Positions 47,001 through 54,570 are shown, counted from the first letter of the stretch. The stretch is DNA of 64,000 nt from DASXMT01 sp963781305 (GCA_963781305.1 CAWAFL010000013.1:866932-930931), one strand, 5' to 3'. Numbers and translations are program-made. Notes: generated from the sequence alone by a model not told the origin.

Positions 47001-47325
47001 CCGGGGCTCCATCGCTCCCCTGGCCGCCCGCCGGGGAGCGGACGTGTTGAGGATCGCCGGCGAGAACGTGGCTCGATACCGGGCGGGACCGCTGGCTGCC
47101 ACCGTCGTCTTGATCCGGCCGGAGGTGGACGGCGACGGCCTCCAACGAGCGCAGCTGGCGCGCTGGTACGGGCTCCAGGTGGGAGGTGTCGACCAACGCG
47201 TCGTTGCCGGCTCCCACCACGGCATGCTCCGGGAGCCGGCGGTGGCGTCGCTGGCCGAGTGCCTTGACCAGTGCATCCTGGCTGGGCTGGAGGCGACGGG
47301 CCCTGGTGGCAGCCGGCTGGACTAG
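41026..47325 (+). CDS. Dimodular non-ribosomal peptide synthetase (A-PCP-C-A-PCP-TE)
   Basis: 2099 residues. A1 (YTSGSSGRPKG about 192; FDASTYEIW about 236; NAYGPTEAT about 327; NGKVDRAALP about 521), PCP1 (GGDSL, Ser about 577), C (HHVVHDG, about 772-778), A2 (FTSGSSGEPKG about 1260; FDASTFEIW; NGYGPTEGT; NGKID), PCP2 (GGHSL, Ser about 1682), TE (GGRCFGS, Cys about 1812 as nucleophile in place of Ser; His about 2064/2065). By-eye specificity residues for A2 read D-A-F-W-L-G-G-T-F-K, one change from the classical Val code; A1 reads about D-A-Y-M-L-A-A-V-T-K, hydrophobic but not assigned. There is no starter C domain, so A1 initiates and the product is a dipeptide-sized X-Val, released or cyclised by TE. 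No tailoring enzymes are adjacent. Confidence 0.93.
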   Translation: MATNARLMTTQIRMGQDPELGPPPGWNNTATPYERDSTIHEVFAQRVAERPDAPAVEDGQQSWTYQELDGLSSDVARRLETLIDGPDQCIGVMADRSIEAVLAILAVLKAGAAFVPLDADFPSERLRFMAEDTRARAVLAQGHLIDRARETFDVPVLGLAEAATPGADPIVVADHPFRTPSFGPRSLAYVMYTSGSSGRPKGVAIEHRGVLRYVRGARGLIPTATDAVLHVSQLGFDASTYEIWGALCNGAKLVVHPHGRPDPRAVAETIERHRVTIGMFSSGLLHQMVDVALASLGSYRLVLSAGDILSPSHARRLREAHPGTRLVNAYGPTEATVTASVYEVGDLPSDQPVPIGHPLPNTELYVLDAQLRPVAGGVGELCIGGDGVARSYLNLPEATAVQFVHDPFGPTPGGRLYRTGDLVRMLPTGELEFLGRLDDQVKIRGYRVEPTEVAAVLTGHPAVAQAVVVAREDIEGHRRLVAYVRAAYDVDAFRLRRYVRNKLPEYMVPSAFVVLDEFPHTANGKVDRAALPAPTRSGTGRPLGTETERTVGRLWARVLESDDVMADDDFFDSGGDSLLALRLLSMVRDATGVDLPLASVFADRTVAALSARIDNAQPSGTGASGDIAEMPPLVPTDRAGLVPASVVQAQACFLSELADEALPYQSQAVIRFDGPLDEDTLRRVLQALVDRHEVLRTTFPKVRGAWMQQVHPALEVTLPVVDLRSEPDPEAALCALAAERFSDRIAVTELPLVHWTLTRLGDDSRALIWVEHHVVHDGWSFAATLDEMVTLYRAMASGGRDPLPALAVQYADFAAWQHAFPATDAGRSQLEYWARQLSDPPPLLLLPTDRPVPPTRTFCGRSLRSDLAPELIDRLRQVASGAGCTPYMVMTAAFFVFLARLSQQTDVVIGSGLANRRLAGSEPVVGMFVNTVALRVDLANDPTIESVLAQVRAASLGALAHQELPFDEVVRALAPDRRPGHNPYYDHLFSFHDSPFPELDIDDLTLTVHDGLSNGSSKADLNVVVINRRGRGPRAGRPDGEELSVVWDFATDIFDESTGEAMFTTYLQVLAQLVERPTARLSELTLTTAAERDLLLAAGGTAHSYERDSTIEAVFADRVRERPDAVAVVADGRLLTYTELDSWSDRLAAELTSEGVGPGACVGVVDDRSLSMIVALLGVLKAGAAYVGMDPHLPEARLRRLLSDAAIPVVCTAPGSAPRFDGAPVTIVEVDARAESGDDPAPLPHRKGDARALAYVAFTSGSSGEPKGVEVPHRGVVRLVRGTDYVELGPDEVVLAAAPLAFDASTFEIWGALLNGGRLVVAPTGALSTAELADLLTAHGVTTAWLTAGLFHQMVDHQLGPLASLRQVLAGGDVLSPSHVNRLLDVLDAGGVVVNGYGPTEGTTFTCCHRMAAGSRVDGRVPIGSPIANTWVAIVDPAGQLVPNGVAGELWIGGDGVARGYAGRPDLTAEQFVPNPFPRIPGDRLYRSGDRVRRRTDGLLEFLGRIDRQAKVRGHRVEPAETEAVLLDHRHIGQAHVVTVDFGPDDKRLVAYLVPTRSAKTGATDQVPEGDGPIGGPIGDTELNEFLRSVLPSYLVPTAFVWLPRLPLRSNGKIDSERLPPLPSTWFPDDPCTPGVTPEGTQARPVAGASRLENSLIAVWQEVTGVRQIGLDDDFFELGGHSLLAVELFAAIERTTGARLPLATIFEAPTVAQLARLMRSDGWDARTGSLVPLSTTGSRPPFFAVTAGDGNVVGYGPLARRLGPDQPFYVLQPFGLDSAAPLHRTVQAMARHYVRQIRRVQPHGPYLLGGRCFGSLVAYEVATRLEAGGERVALLASIDSVGPLWRTRTLANGTVYDPVMNVARVHAADDGLDFGAVFSDPTEADEFVAWLGEPVTEHGDVIINRYVYAAYLSRPDLQDAFPLGERGDGRAEHAGLAHWAWQGGRAEMGMQTMLLPPPSDEARRARPSVDPRLQTRRRHAADRVLDWLNAATRGSIAPLAARRGADVLRIAGENVARYRAGPLAATVVLIRPEVDGDGLQRAQLARWYGLQVGGVDQRVVAGSHHGMLREPAVASLAECLDQCILAGLEATGPGGSRLD

Positions 47326-48025
47326 CCCCGATGCCCGCACGGCGACCTCGCTCGTTCCCGGGCGGCTACACCTGTGGCGTGTCGATCTCGACGGGCCCGA
47401 CGCGCATACAGTGGCGACCACTGATGGCCGCGATCTATCGGTCGACGAGCGCCAACGGGCCGCCCGCTTCCGGTCGCCGGAGGACGCCCGACGATGGGCG
47501 GTGTCGCGAGTGGCGCTGCGGCAGATCCTCGCCGGCTACGTGGACGAGAAGGCCGCTGCCCTCGTCTTCGAGCTCGGACCTCGCGACAAGCCAGGCCTCG
47601 CCGGTCCGACGGGTCGGGACCTGAGGTTCAACCTGTCGCACTCCGCGGCCATTGCCCTGGTGGCTGTCTCGGTCGGTCATCCGGTGGGGGTCGATGTCGA
47701 ATGGATCCGCGACGACCTCGACGTACTGGCACTGGCGCGACGGGCCCTCCCGGCCCGGGCGGTCGGGGAGCTCCTGTCGGCCCCCCCGGGCGCCCGGACG
47801 AGGGTGTTCTTCCGTCTGTGGGTGCGCCATGAGGCCTCGGTCAAGTGCCTGGGTACCGGGCTCGGGACCGAATCGGTGGACGACGACGCCGACGGCCCGG
47901 TGGTCGCGGATGTCGCCTTGGGGATTGGCTATGCGGGCGCGCTGGCCGTCGCCGCGGACCACGCGTCGGGGGCTGAAGGATGGGACCCCGGTCGGGTCAG
48001 CCGCTGGGAATGGGTCGCAGGTTGA
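47306..48025 (+). CDS. 4'-phosphopantetheinyl transferase (Sfp-type)
   Basis: About 239 residues if GTG 47306 is the start, overlapping the NRPS end by 20 bases with GGAGG upstream; the true start is uncertain. Motifs: RWAVSRVALRQILAGYV, FNLSHSAAIALVAVS, the Mg-binding GVDVEWIR and FRLWVRHEASVKCLGTGL (WxxHEAxxK variant of WxxKEA). It installs the phosphopantetheine arm on carrier proteins, here surely the two PCPs of the adjacent NRPS, with which it is translationally coupled. It has its own gene in the cluster, so activation does not depend on a distant PPTase. Confidence 0.9.
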   Translation: MAAGWTSPDARTATSLVPGRLHLWRVDLDGPDAHTVATTDGRDLSVDERQRAARFRSPEDARRWAVSRVALRQILAGYVDEKAAALVFELGPRDKPGLAGPTGRDLRFNLSHSAAIALVAVSVGHPVGVDVEWIRDDLDVLALARRALPARAVGELLSAPPGARTRVFFRLWVRHEASVKCLGTGLGTESVDDDADGPVVADVALGIGYAGALAVAADHASGAEGWDPGRVSRWEWVAG

Positions 48026-48048
48026 TGCGGTCTGCTCGCTGTCTGTCC

Positions 48049-48094
48049 CGCCCTTTGTATCTGGCCCTCTCCCGCCCTTTGTCTCGCCCTTTGT
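48049..48094. repeat. Three CGCCCTTTGT repeats between convergent genes
   Basis: Copies at 48049-48058, 48073-48082 and 48085-48094 fill the gap between the PPTase and GT39 genes. Confidence 0.65.
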
Positions 48095-48123
48095 GTCCAG
48101 CCATTTGAATCTGGCCCATCGTC

Positions 48124-49905
48124 TCAGGATCGGCTGAGGATGACCGCATCAAGGCCGTGCCCGATGGGCAGCGAGACTCGAGGGCCGTCGAACCGGGCCA
48201 ACTGCGTTGGCCCCAGTCTCGCTTCGGCACTCGACCGGTTGAGAACCCCGACTCGGCCGGTGTCGTTCGCCGGCCGCCCCGAGGACCGGGACACCTGCAG
48301 GACGACCACGGGGCAGCTGGCAATGGCCGACCCGAGCTGCGCGGCCGTGAGGGTCGGCACGTAGCTGTAGTCGACGTATCGCAGCGGAAGGCCCGCCACT
48401 TCGGAGACGAAGCCGAGGGTGTTTCCGTTCACCACCTGCTGGCTGGTCAACAAACAGACGGTCAGGCTCCCACGGGGGGCGAGGCGCTGGCGTGCTCGTG
48501 CCAGCTGGTCGACGATGGGATTGGCGTAGTCGGGGACGCCGGGGCGATAGGTATAGGCCAGTGATGACCCATCGAAGGGGACGGCGATCGAGAACAACCT
48601 GTTGCCGACGCTGACCGTTGCCTTGCCGGCAGGAGGGAACGAGCTCGAATAGCTCACGAACTGGAGCAGGAGGGCGCCGGTCGCCACCGCCAGGACGATG
48701 CGCCCGATGAGCGACCGCGAGATCGAGCCCAGCGCGCCGGCGGTGAGCGCCCCGAAGCCCACGACGCCCGGAGCGAGGTAGCGAACGTCCTGATTGTGCG
48801 ATACGGCCAGCGCCAGGAATCCTGTGGCGAACCAGAGGACAGGAATCCCGATACGCGCCAGCATGGTCCGGTCAATACCGCGGCCGAGCCGGCTGACGGC
48901 CAGCGCCCCGGCGACCAGCGCCGTGGCGGCGAGTATGGCACCGGTCGCCCAATCGATGGTGTGGGAAACGAATGCGGCGAAGGCGCGGAAGGAAAGCGGG
49001 TTGCCGGTCGTGCCGATGGCCAGGGCCCCCCCGGTGGCCGAGTGGAGGTAATCGAGCGACGGGCCCAGGTTCACCACGTACCACGTAAGCGCCACCGTCA
49101 CCGCAGTCAGCCCCGCCCAGGCCAAGTTCGCCGCTTGACGACGGAGGTGAAGTCGGGCAGGTACGAAGAGGCAGCAGAGGATGGGCGGAATGAGGATGCC
49201 CGGCGCCGTCATCTTCGTCAACGCAGCCAGCCCCACGGACAGGCCACAGGCGATGGCCCACCGGCGATTGTGAAAGCCGTTGGAGAGCACGGCAGACATG
49301 ACGGCCATGGTGGAGAGGAACACGAGGAGGATGTCCACCAACGGCGTGCGACTGAGCCCGTAGATGATGGGGCATCCGGCCACCAGCAGCGCGGCGGGGA
49401 ACGCCGCCCTCTGACCGAACAACCGGCCCGCAGTGACCGCGGCGCCGAGTGCGGTCCCCAGCAACAGCGCGGTGTTGACGACGAGCGCGGCGCGGACCCC
49501 CGGATCGATCGCCTCGGTCGGGCTGATGAGCAGCATGTAGAGCGGCGGGTACGCCGGGTTTGCGTGGTAGAGCGACGAGACCCAGCTGCCGAGGCCCCCG
49601 GTGTCGAAGGCATGCCGCCACGTAAACGCGATGTGCAGGTAGTTCGCCTCGTCCCAGGGCGGTGACTGGTGGTCGGAGTGGATCCACCAGCCATTGCCGA
49701 CGGCGGCCGCCGCCAGGGTGGTCCACACGCCCCACCGGGTCGCGGTGGACCAACGTGCCGGCGACCGGCGGGCGGACCGTGGTTGGACGGCGGGAAAGGC
49801 GGGCGATGCAGAGGCAGGCTCTTTGGTGGCTCGAGCCGGAGCGCCTGGAGCCGGAGCCCCTGGAGCCGGAGCGGTCAGTGGATCACTGATGGCTCGACTG
49901 GCCAT
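48124..49905 (-). CDS. GT39/ArnT-like membrane glycosyltransferase (GT-C fold)
   Basis: 593 residues with about ten TM segments. The first extracytoplasmic loop carries the acidic motif PPWDEANYLHIAF typical of GT-C enzymes that use polyprenyl-phosphate sugars; a second acidic region is in SHNQDVRYLAPG. The N-terminal 50 residues are a low-complexity Pro/Ala tail with a short repeat (APAPGAPAPGAP). The soluble C-terminal domain lies outside the membrane. Probably transfers a sugar onto a lipid or glycan at the cell surface. Third gene of a minus-strand operon with the epimerase and GT4 genes. Confidence 0.85.
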   Translation of the reverse strand: MASRAISDPLTAPAPGAPAPGAPARATKEPASASPAFPAVQPRSARRSPARWSTATRWGVWTTLAAAAVGNGWWIHSDHQSPPWDEANYLHIAFTWRHAFDTGGLGSWVSSLYHANPAYPPLYMLLISPTEAIDPGVRAALVVNTALLLGTALGAAVTAGRLFGQRAAFPAALLVAGCPIIYGLSRTPLVDILLVFLSTMAVMSAVLSNGFHNRRWAIACGLSVGLAALTKMTAPGILIPPILCCLFVPARLHLRRQAANLAWAGLTAVTVALTWYVVNLGPSLDYLHSATGGALAIGTTGNPLSFRAFAAFVSHTIDWATGAILAATALVAGALAVSRLGRGIDRTMLARIGIPVLWFATGFLALAVSHNQDVRYLAPGVVGFGALTAGALGSISRSLIGRIVLAVATGALLLQFVSYSSSFPPAGKATVSVGNRLFSIAVPFDGSSLAYTYRPGVPDYANPIVDQLARARQRLAPRGSLTVCLLTSQQVVNGNTLGFVSEVAGLPLRYVDYSYVPTLTAAQLGSAIASCPVVVLQVSRSSGRPANDTGRVGVLNRSSAEARLGPTQLARFDGPRVSLPIGHGLDAVILSRS

Positions 49906-49979
49906 CGCTTCTCAGCCTGGTCGGTCAGTCGGTGTGGTGCGACCGGTGCCGTCGCAGACGGCCACACGAGCAGCCCCTG

Positions 49980-52184
49980 TCATTTCGCCTCGATGCCGAG
50001 GGAGGCGTGGGCTCTGGCTTCGATGCCGGAGGAGGCGTGGGCTGCCGAGCGCCGTCCGCCATCGGACAGGATGCTGGAGGGCACGACCGTCGGGTCGTCG
50101 AGCAGGCCGCGGAGGAGGGCGACGACGTCGGCGGCATAGCCCGACGCGTCGTAATGCTCGAGGATGTGGAGTCGGCCAGCCTTCCCGGCTGCGGTGCGGT
50201 CGTCCGGAGACATGGCGAGCACCCGGCGGAGGGCATCAGTGGCTGCCACCAGGTCGCTCGGTTCGAACAGGAAGCCGTTCTCACCATCGGTGATGAGCTC
50301 GCCGAGCCCGAAGACAGAGGTAGCCAGCACGGGCACGCCAAAGCACATGGCCTCCAGTACCGAACGGGGCAGGGACTCCATATCCGAGGCGCTCACGAGC
50401 ACATCCGCCGCCCGATACCAGGCGTAGGTGTCGGCCACCACCGGAACCACCAGGGTCTGCTTCTCGAGGCCTACACACTTGATGTACCGCTTCAGCTCCT
50501 GGGCATAAGGGCTCCCCGTCGCTCCTACGAAGACCAGCATCCAGTCAGGATGGTCCGGGGCCACGAGGGCGAAGGCTTCGAGCAGCCGAGTCTGCGCCTT
50601 GCGCGGCTCGGTCGTGCCCATGACCAACAGCACCTTGCGGTCGGAGGGGAGCCGGTCCAACGAGCGGGCGGCGCTGCGGCTCACCCGTTTCCGGTAGCGC
50701 TCTATCGCCCCGGTGTCGATGCCGTACGGAATGACCACGGTCCGTCCTGGACCGGCGACCGGTGCGTAGAGCCGCCTCGTGGCCTCCGCTTCGAACACCA
50801 GGGCCGAACTGGCCTTCAAAGCCCGATCGAACGACCAGCGGACAGCGGGATCACCCTGTGCGGCGGGATCGACCAGCGCCCAGTAGGCCGACGGGGACAG
50901 ACTCTCGTGAATGGCCCACACGGTGGGGAGTCCCAGGCTGGTGGTGATGTCGGCCCCGATCCACGAGATGACGGTGTTGACCAGGGCCGCATTGTGGCCC
51001 CCTGCGGCCACCAGCATCGACAGCTCCACGAGCCGGCTCTCGTAGTACGTCGCGTCGTCGACCGGCGGGACCGATGTCACGTGCACGGTCACGCCATTCT
51101 CCTCGAGGAGGCCGCGGAGGGGTCCGTCGGCCAGGGAGATCACGGTGCACGGGAAGCTGGTGCCGGCACCCGATCGGACCAGCAGCTCGGAGAGCCACAG
51201 CTGCGCCCCGCCCAGACCGAGCTGGTGGGTGAACACAACCAGATTGAGGTCCGTGGTGGTGCGACGGTCGACCTGGGCGAGCAACGCCCAGAGCCGATCC
51301 TGCAACAACTCGTCCCGCCCGGACCCGGGTTGCGGTGAGTGGGCCGGCGCCACCGAAGCCGTGCGCTCCATGACGACCTGTTCCTTCCCTTCGACCGTCC
51401 GGGCGACGACCTGGATCGTTGCCGGCGATGCCAACGACGGTAGCTGTGCGAGGTCGACCAGATGCTCGAATCCGGAGATGGGCGCGTGCGGAACTGGGAA
51501 CAGATCCGTGATTTCAGGTCGCTCCATCCCGAGCCGGGCCCGGCCGGCATGATGACCGTCGACCACGATGTCCACGCTGGCGGTCGGAGCGGTCGGGTTC
51601 AGCAACCAACCGGCGACTTTCACGACGTCGGGACCGATCGGGCCGTCGGCCACAGGTAGATCGAGCGCTCCCACGAACTCGTCCTGTGGGCTCGACCGGT
51701 CGGCGGAACCGACCGTGTCGCGCAGCCTGAGGGCGATCGAACCGAGCCTGACCGGCGGGACGCCCGGCTCGCCCCACGCCGTCACGACCAGGTCCACGGC
51801 GTCCTGGTCGACGATCCAGCTGATGTCGGCGATCATGCACCACCCCGCCTTGGCCAGGTTCGGATCACCCAGCGCCCGTCCCACGTCCCGGCGGTCATCG
51901 GTGCCGGTCACCGCCTGACCGACCAGGAGGCCATTGACGTGGGCCTCGACCGCCAGTGCCGGTTGGTCGCCCCAGACGCACCACCCCTGCAGCATGATCC
52001 GGCCACGGTCCACCGTCGATCCCGACGCCGGCTTGTCGACGTTGCCCCTGAGGTTGGCCCTGATCGTTAGCCTGGACCGGATGTCGGGTGCAGGATGCAG
52101 GCGCCGCCCCGTCGGTCGTAACCCCGGCGGCATCCAGCTCGCGACCGCTGAGCACGCCGGCGACCAGGGTCGTTGCCGGTTCAC
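49980..52184 (-). CDS. Glycosyltransferase family 4 with two N-terminal beta-sandwich modules
   Basis: 734 residues from GTG 52184, which overlaps the epimerase stop. The C-terminal half is a GT-B enzyme (FTHQLGLGGAQLWLSELLV, TVVIPYGIDT, VLLVMGTTEPRKAQTRLLEA, and the EX7E motif in SDMESLPRSVLEAMCFG). The first ~330 residues hold two similar modules: one around IMLQGWCVWGDQPALAVEAH with DDRRDVGRALGDPN, another around VKVAGWLLNPTAPTASVDIV with GMERPEITDLFP. Such modules occur on GT4 enzymes and may bind glycan. The C-terminus ends in two 30-bp tandem repeats (AHASxGIEA). Predicted cytoplasmic, retaining sugar transfer. Confidence 0.87.
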   Translation of the reverse strand: MNRQRPWSPACSAVASWMPPGLRPTGRRLHPAPDIRSRLTIRANLRGNVDKPASGSTVDRGRIMLQGWCVWGDQPALAVEAHVNGLLVGQAVTGTDDRRDVGRALGDPNLAKAGWCMIADISWIVDQDAVDLVVTAWGEPGVPPVRLGSIALRLRDTVGSADRSSPQDEFVGALDLPVADGPIGPDVVKVAGWLLNPTAPTASVDIVVDGHHAGRARLGMERPEITDLFPVPHAPISGFEHLVDLAQLPSLASPATIQVVARTVEGKEQVVMERTASVAPAHSPQPGSGRDELLQDRLWALLAQVDRRTTTDLNLVVFTHQLGLGGAQLWLSELLVRSGAGTSFPCTVISLADGPLRGLLEENGVTVHVTSVPPVDDATYYESRLVELSMLVAAGGHNAALVNTVISWIGADITTSLGLPTVWAIHESLSPSAYWALVDPAAQGDPAVRWSFDRALKASSALVFEAEATRRLYAPVAGPGRTVVIPYGIDTGAIERYRKRVSRSAARSLDRLPSDRKVLLVMGTTEPRKAQTRLLEAFALVAPDHPDWMLVFVGATGSPYAQELKRYIKCVGLEKQTLVVPVVADTYAWYRAADVLVSASDMESLPRSVLEAMCFGVPVLATSVFGLGELITDGENGFLFEPSDLVAATDALRRVLAMSPDDRTAAGKAGRLHILEHYDASGYAADVVALLRGLLDDPTVVPSSILSDGGRRSAAHASSGIEARAHASLGIEAK
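49986..50045 (-). repeat. 30-bp tandem repeat at the 3' end of the GT4 gene
   Basis: Two copies encode AHASSGIEAR and AHASLGIEAK and reach the stop codon. Confidence 0.75.
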
Positions 52185-53200
52185 GCCGGCTCTTGCTCGG
52201 TCGACTCGGATTGCCAGGACAGGAGCTGATCCCACATCTGGGCGGTTCCGGTCTCGATATCCCGGGGCTCCCACTCGAGCTGCTGGTTGAGCCGCGTCAG
52301 GTCGAGGACGATGGAACGGACGTCGAAGCTGCGCTGCGGAGACCAGCGGACCTGGATGGAAGAGTCGGTCACCCCTTCGACCACGTCGAGCAAGTGCCGG
52401 ATGGACAGACCAGTACCGCTCCCGACATTGATCACGTGAGGCTCGCCCAGGGTCGGTTGTAGGCGGGCAACGGCCCTGGCCACATCGGCCACGTAGACGT
52501 AGTCACGTACGGAGTGCCCGTCCCCGAAGATGCTGACCTCGTTCCCGGTCAGGGCCGCGTCCAGCAGAACGGCCAGGATCCCTTGCCCATCTTCTGCCGA
52601 CTGCAATGGTCCGTAGGCGTTGCCGATCCGAAGGATGCGCACCGGAATTCGATAGGCCGAGCCGTACTCGGTGACGTTCTTCTCGCCCAGCAATTTGGTG
52701 ATCCCGTACGCCGAGACGGGAACACAGCAACTCGATTCCGTGGCCGGCAGGGCCTCAGGGTTTCCGTACACGGTGCCACCCGAGGACAGGTACGTCAGGC
52801 CAACGCCCCGGCGCTCACGCAAGGCTTCGAGGACGCTGATCAGCGTCGGGACGGTCTGGGCGATCGAACCATCGGGGTCGAGGTCTGCCGAGGGTGGGGG
52901 ACAACTGGCGGCGTACACCACCCAATCGACGTCCGTGAGGGCCCGGGACAACACAGTGGGGTCGCCGGCCGAGCCGATGAACAGGTCGGTCTGGGCCAAC
53001 CACGGCCGTCGCCAGTCCGAGGGAGGGTTTCGGGCCATCACGCCGACCGAGGCGCCGTCGCCCAGCAGCTCGAAGACGACCTCTGAACCTATGAAACCGG
53101 TTCCGCCGATCACGAGTACCCGTCCGGGGCCACGAGGCGAGCGCGCGCCGTGAGGTGTTCCTCGATTGGCTGTGGCAGGAAGGTGATCCTCCTGTGTCAT
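52181..53200 (-). CDS. NAD-dependent sugar epimerase/dehydratase
   Basis: 339 residues from ATG 53200 (GAGGGAGAT upstream). Extended SDR with VLVIGGTGFIGSEVVFELL, YLSSGGTVYG, the catalytic YGITK and RIGNAYGP; the C-terminal sugar-binding part follows. It resembles UDP-glucose 4-epimerase/WbpP-type enzymes that supply nucleotide sugars. It starts the minus-strand operon epimerase-GT4-GT39, consistent with making an activated sugar for the two glycosyltransferases. TATTCT about 30 bases before the start may be its -10. Confidence 0.88.
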   Translation of the reverse strand: MTQEDHLPATANRGTPHGARSPRGPGRVLVIGGTGFIGSEVVFELLGDGASVGVMARNPPSDWRRPWLAQTDLFIGSAGDPTVLSRALTDVDWVVYAASCPPPSADLDPDGSIAQTVPTLISVLEALRERRGVGLTYLSSGGTVYGNPEALPATESSCCVPVSAYGITKLLGEKNVTEYGSAYRIPVRILRIGNAYGPLQSAEDGQGILAVLLDAALTGNEVSIFGDGHSVRDYVYVADVARAVARLQPTLGEPHVINVGSGTGLSIRHLLDVVEGVTDSSIQVRWSPQRSFDVRSIVLDLTRLNQQLEWEPRDIETGTAQMWDQLLSWQSESTEQEPA

Positions 53201-53369
53201 GGATCTCCCTCGCCGGCAACCCCGAAAGAATAGGGGAAAGTGGCGGGAACCGCAGTGAAGCTCCAGGCGTGGCCTGTGGATCGGGCCCGGATGGACGATC
53301 GCTCCCGCCCCCTCGTCCCGCCTACCCGGGGGTATGGCCCGACGTCCGGACGCATACCCTGGGTGAGTC

Positions 53370-54140
53370 ATGTGCGGTCGGATCGCCCTCTATTCGGAAC
53401 CAGAGCGTTTGTCGCGCGTCTTCGAGGCTGCGCTGGCCGCCGGCGTCGCCTCGGGCGATATGCCCCGGTTCAACGTCGGCCCGACCACCGAGATCTTCGG
53501 CATCGTCGACGGCGGGAGCCCGCCCGACACGGCCGGGTCCCGACAGCGCGTCCTCGACCGGTTCCGCTGGGGCCTGATTCCCTCGTGGTCGAAGGAAGCC
53601 GCGCCGGGAGGCCGGTTGTTCAATGCTCGGGCCGAGTCTGTGTCGTCGAAGGCCTCCTTCCGGGAGGCGTTCCGCTCCCGCCGCGCCGTCATACCCGCCG
53701 ACGGGTTCTTCGAGTGGCACAAAGGACCAGGAGGCCGGAGCCAACCCCATTTCTTCTCCCGGGCTGACGGCCAGCCGTTGGCCTTGGCCGGACTGTGGGA
53801 GGTGTGGCGTGACCCGATCGGCGGTGACGACCGGTCGGCGTGGATCACCTCATGCGCCATCATCACCACCACTGCCGGCCCCGACGTCGCCCCCGTGCAC
53901 GAGCGCATGCCGGTGATCCTCGAGCAGGAGGCCATCGATGCCTGGCTCGATCCGACCGAGGAGGCCGACCTGCTCGAGGCCCTGATGCAACCGTCCGCGG
54001 CGGGCACGCTGGTCCATCATCCCGTCGATCGGCGGGTTGGGAACGTGGCCAACGACGAGCCGGGCCTGATTGCCCCGGTCGACGTTGATGAGGAAGAAGT
54101 GGTGCCCGTACCGGTGACCACGCCGACGCTGTTCGACTGA
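53370..54140 (+). CDS. SRAP-domain protein (YedK/HMCES)
   Basis: 256 residues; ATG 53370 is fixed by the required Cys2 (MCGRIALY). Other active-site parts are present: the Asn of LFNARAES, the Glu of DGFFEWHK and the His of PVHERMPVIL. The protein cross-links covalently to abasic sites in single-stranded DNA and shields them. TACCCT nine bases before the ATG suggests a leaderless mRNA. Its proximity to the imu cassette (17 kb) is probably chance, and no LexA box is visible here. Confidence 0.93.
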   Translation: MCGRIALYSEPERLSRVFEAALAAGVASGDMPRFNVGPTTEIFGIVDGGSPPDTAGSRQRVLDRFRWGLIPSWSKEAAPGGRLFNARAESVSSKASFREAFRSRRAVIPADGFFEWHKGPGGRSQPHFFSRADGQPLALAGLWEVWRDPIGGDDRSAWITSCAIITTTAGPDVAPVHERMPVILEQEAIDAWLDPTEEADLLEALMQPSAAGTLVHHPVDRRVGNVANDEPGLIAPVDVDEEEVVPVPVTTPTLFD

Positions 54141-54220
54141 CAGCGATCAGCTCGGCTGACGGCTACTGGTTCGATCTGGAATTTCAACCCGCCCGTGGTT
54201 CGGCTGAAGTGCTATCCACG

Positions 54221-54280
54221 CGCCACCGGGCCTCGTGTGGCCCGCCACCGGGCCTCGTGTGGCCCGCCACCGGGCCTCAG
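54221..54280. repeat. 22-bp tandem repeat between SRAP and rpsT genes
   Basis: CGCCACCGGGCCTCGTGTGGCC occurs at 54221-54242 and 54243-54264 with a partial third copy running into the rpsT 3' end. It may serve as a terminator between the convergent genes. Confidence 0.8.
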
Positions 54281-54570
54281 CCTTCGTCTTCGGTGAATTC
54301 CTCGTCTTCGGCGAGGTAGACCGCAGTGCGCTTCATCAGGCGGGCCTTGCGATTGGCGGCTTGGTTCTTGTGGATGACGCCCTTGGCGGCAGCCTTGTCG
54401 ATCCGCTTGATGGCCAGCCGGAGGGCGTCGTAGCTGTCCTCGGCGCCCGTCTCGGCAGCGACGATGGCCCGCTTGGTCCGGGTCCGCAGCTCCGAACGGA
54501 CCGCCTTGTTGCGGGCGCGGAGCTTCTCGTTCTGACGATTGCGCTTGATCTGGCTGGCGATGTTTGCCAC
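54277..54570 (-). CDS. rpsT: 30S ribosomal protein S20
   Basis: 97 residues from GTG 54570. ANIASQIKRNRQNEKLRARN at the N-terminus and KRIDKAAAKGVIHKNQAANR in the second half are diagnostic of S20, a 16S rRNA-binding assembly protein. The acidic C-terminal tail (AEDEEFTEDEG) is longer than in most S20 proteins. It is transcribed divergently from lepA. Confidence 0.95.
   Translation of the reverse strand: MANIASQIKRNRQNEKLRARNKAVRSELRTRTKRAIVAAETGAEDSYDALRLAIKRIDKAAAKGVIHKNQAANRKARLMKRTAVYLAEDEEFTEDEG

Noticed and set aside
45808..47421. 537-codon minus-strand frame over the NRPS end
   Set aside because: Antisense to the TE domain; no family features.
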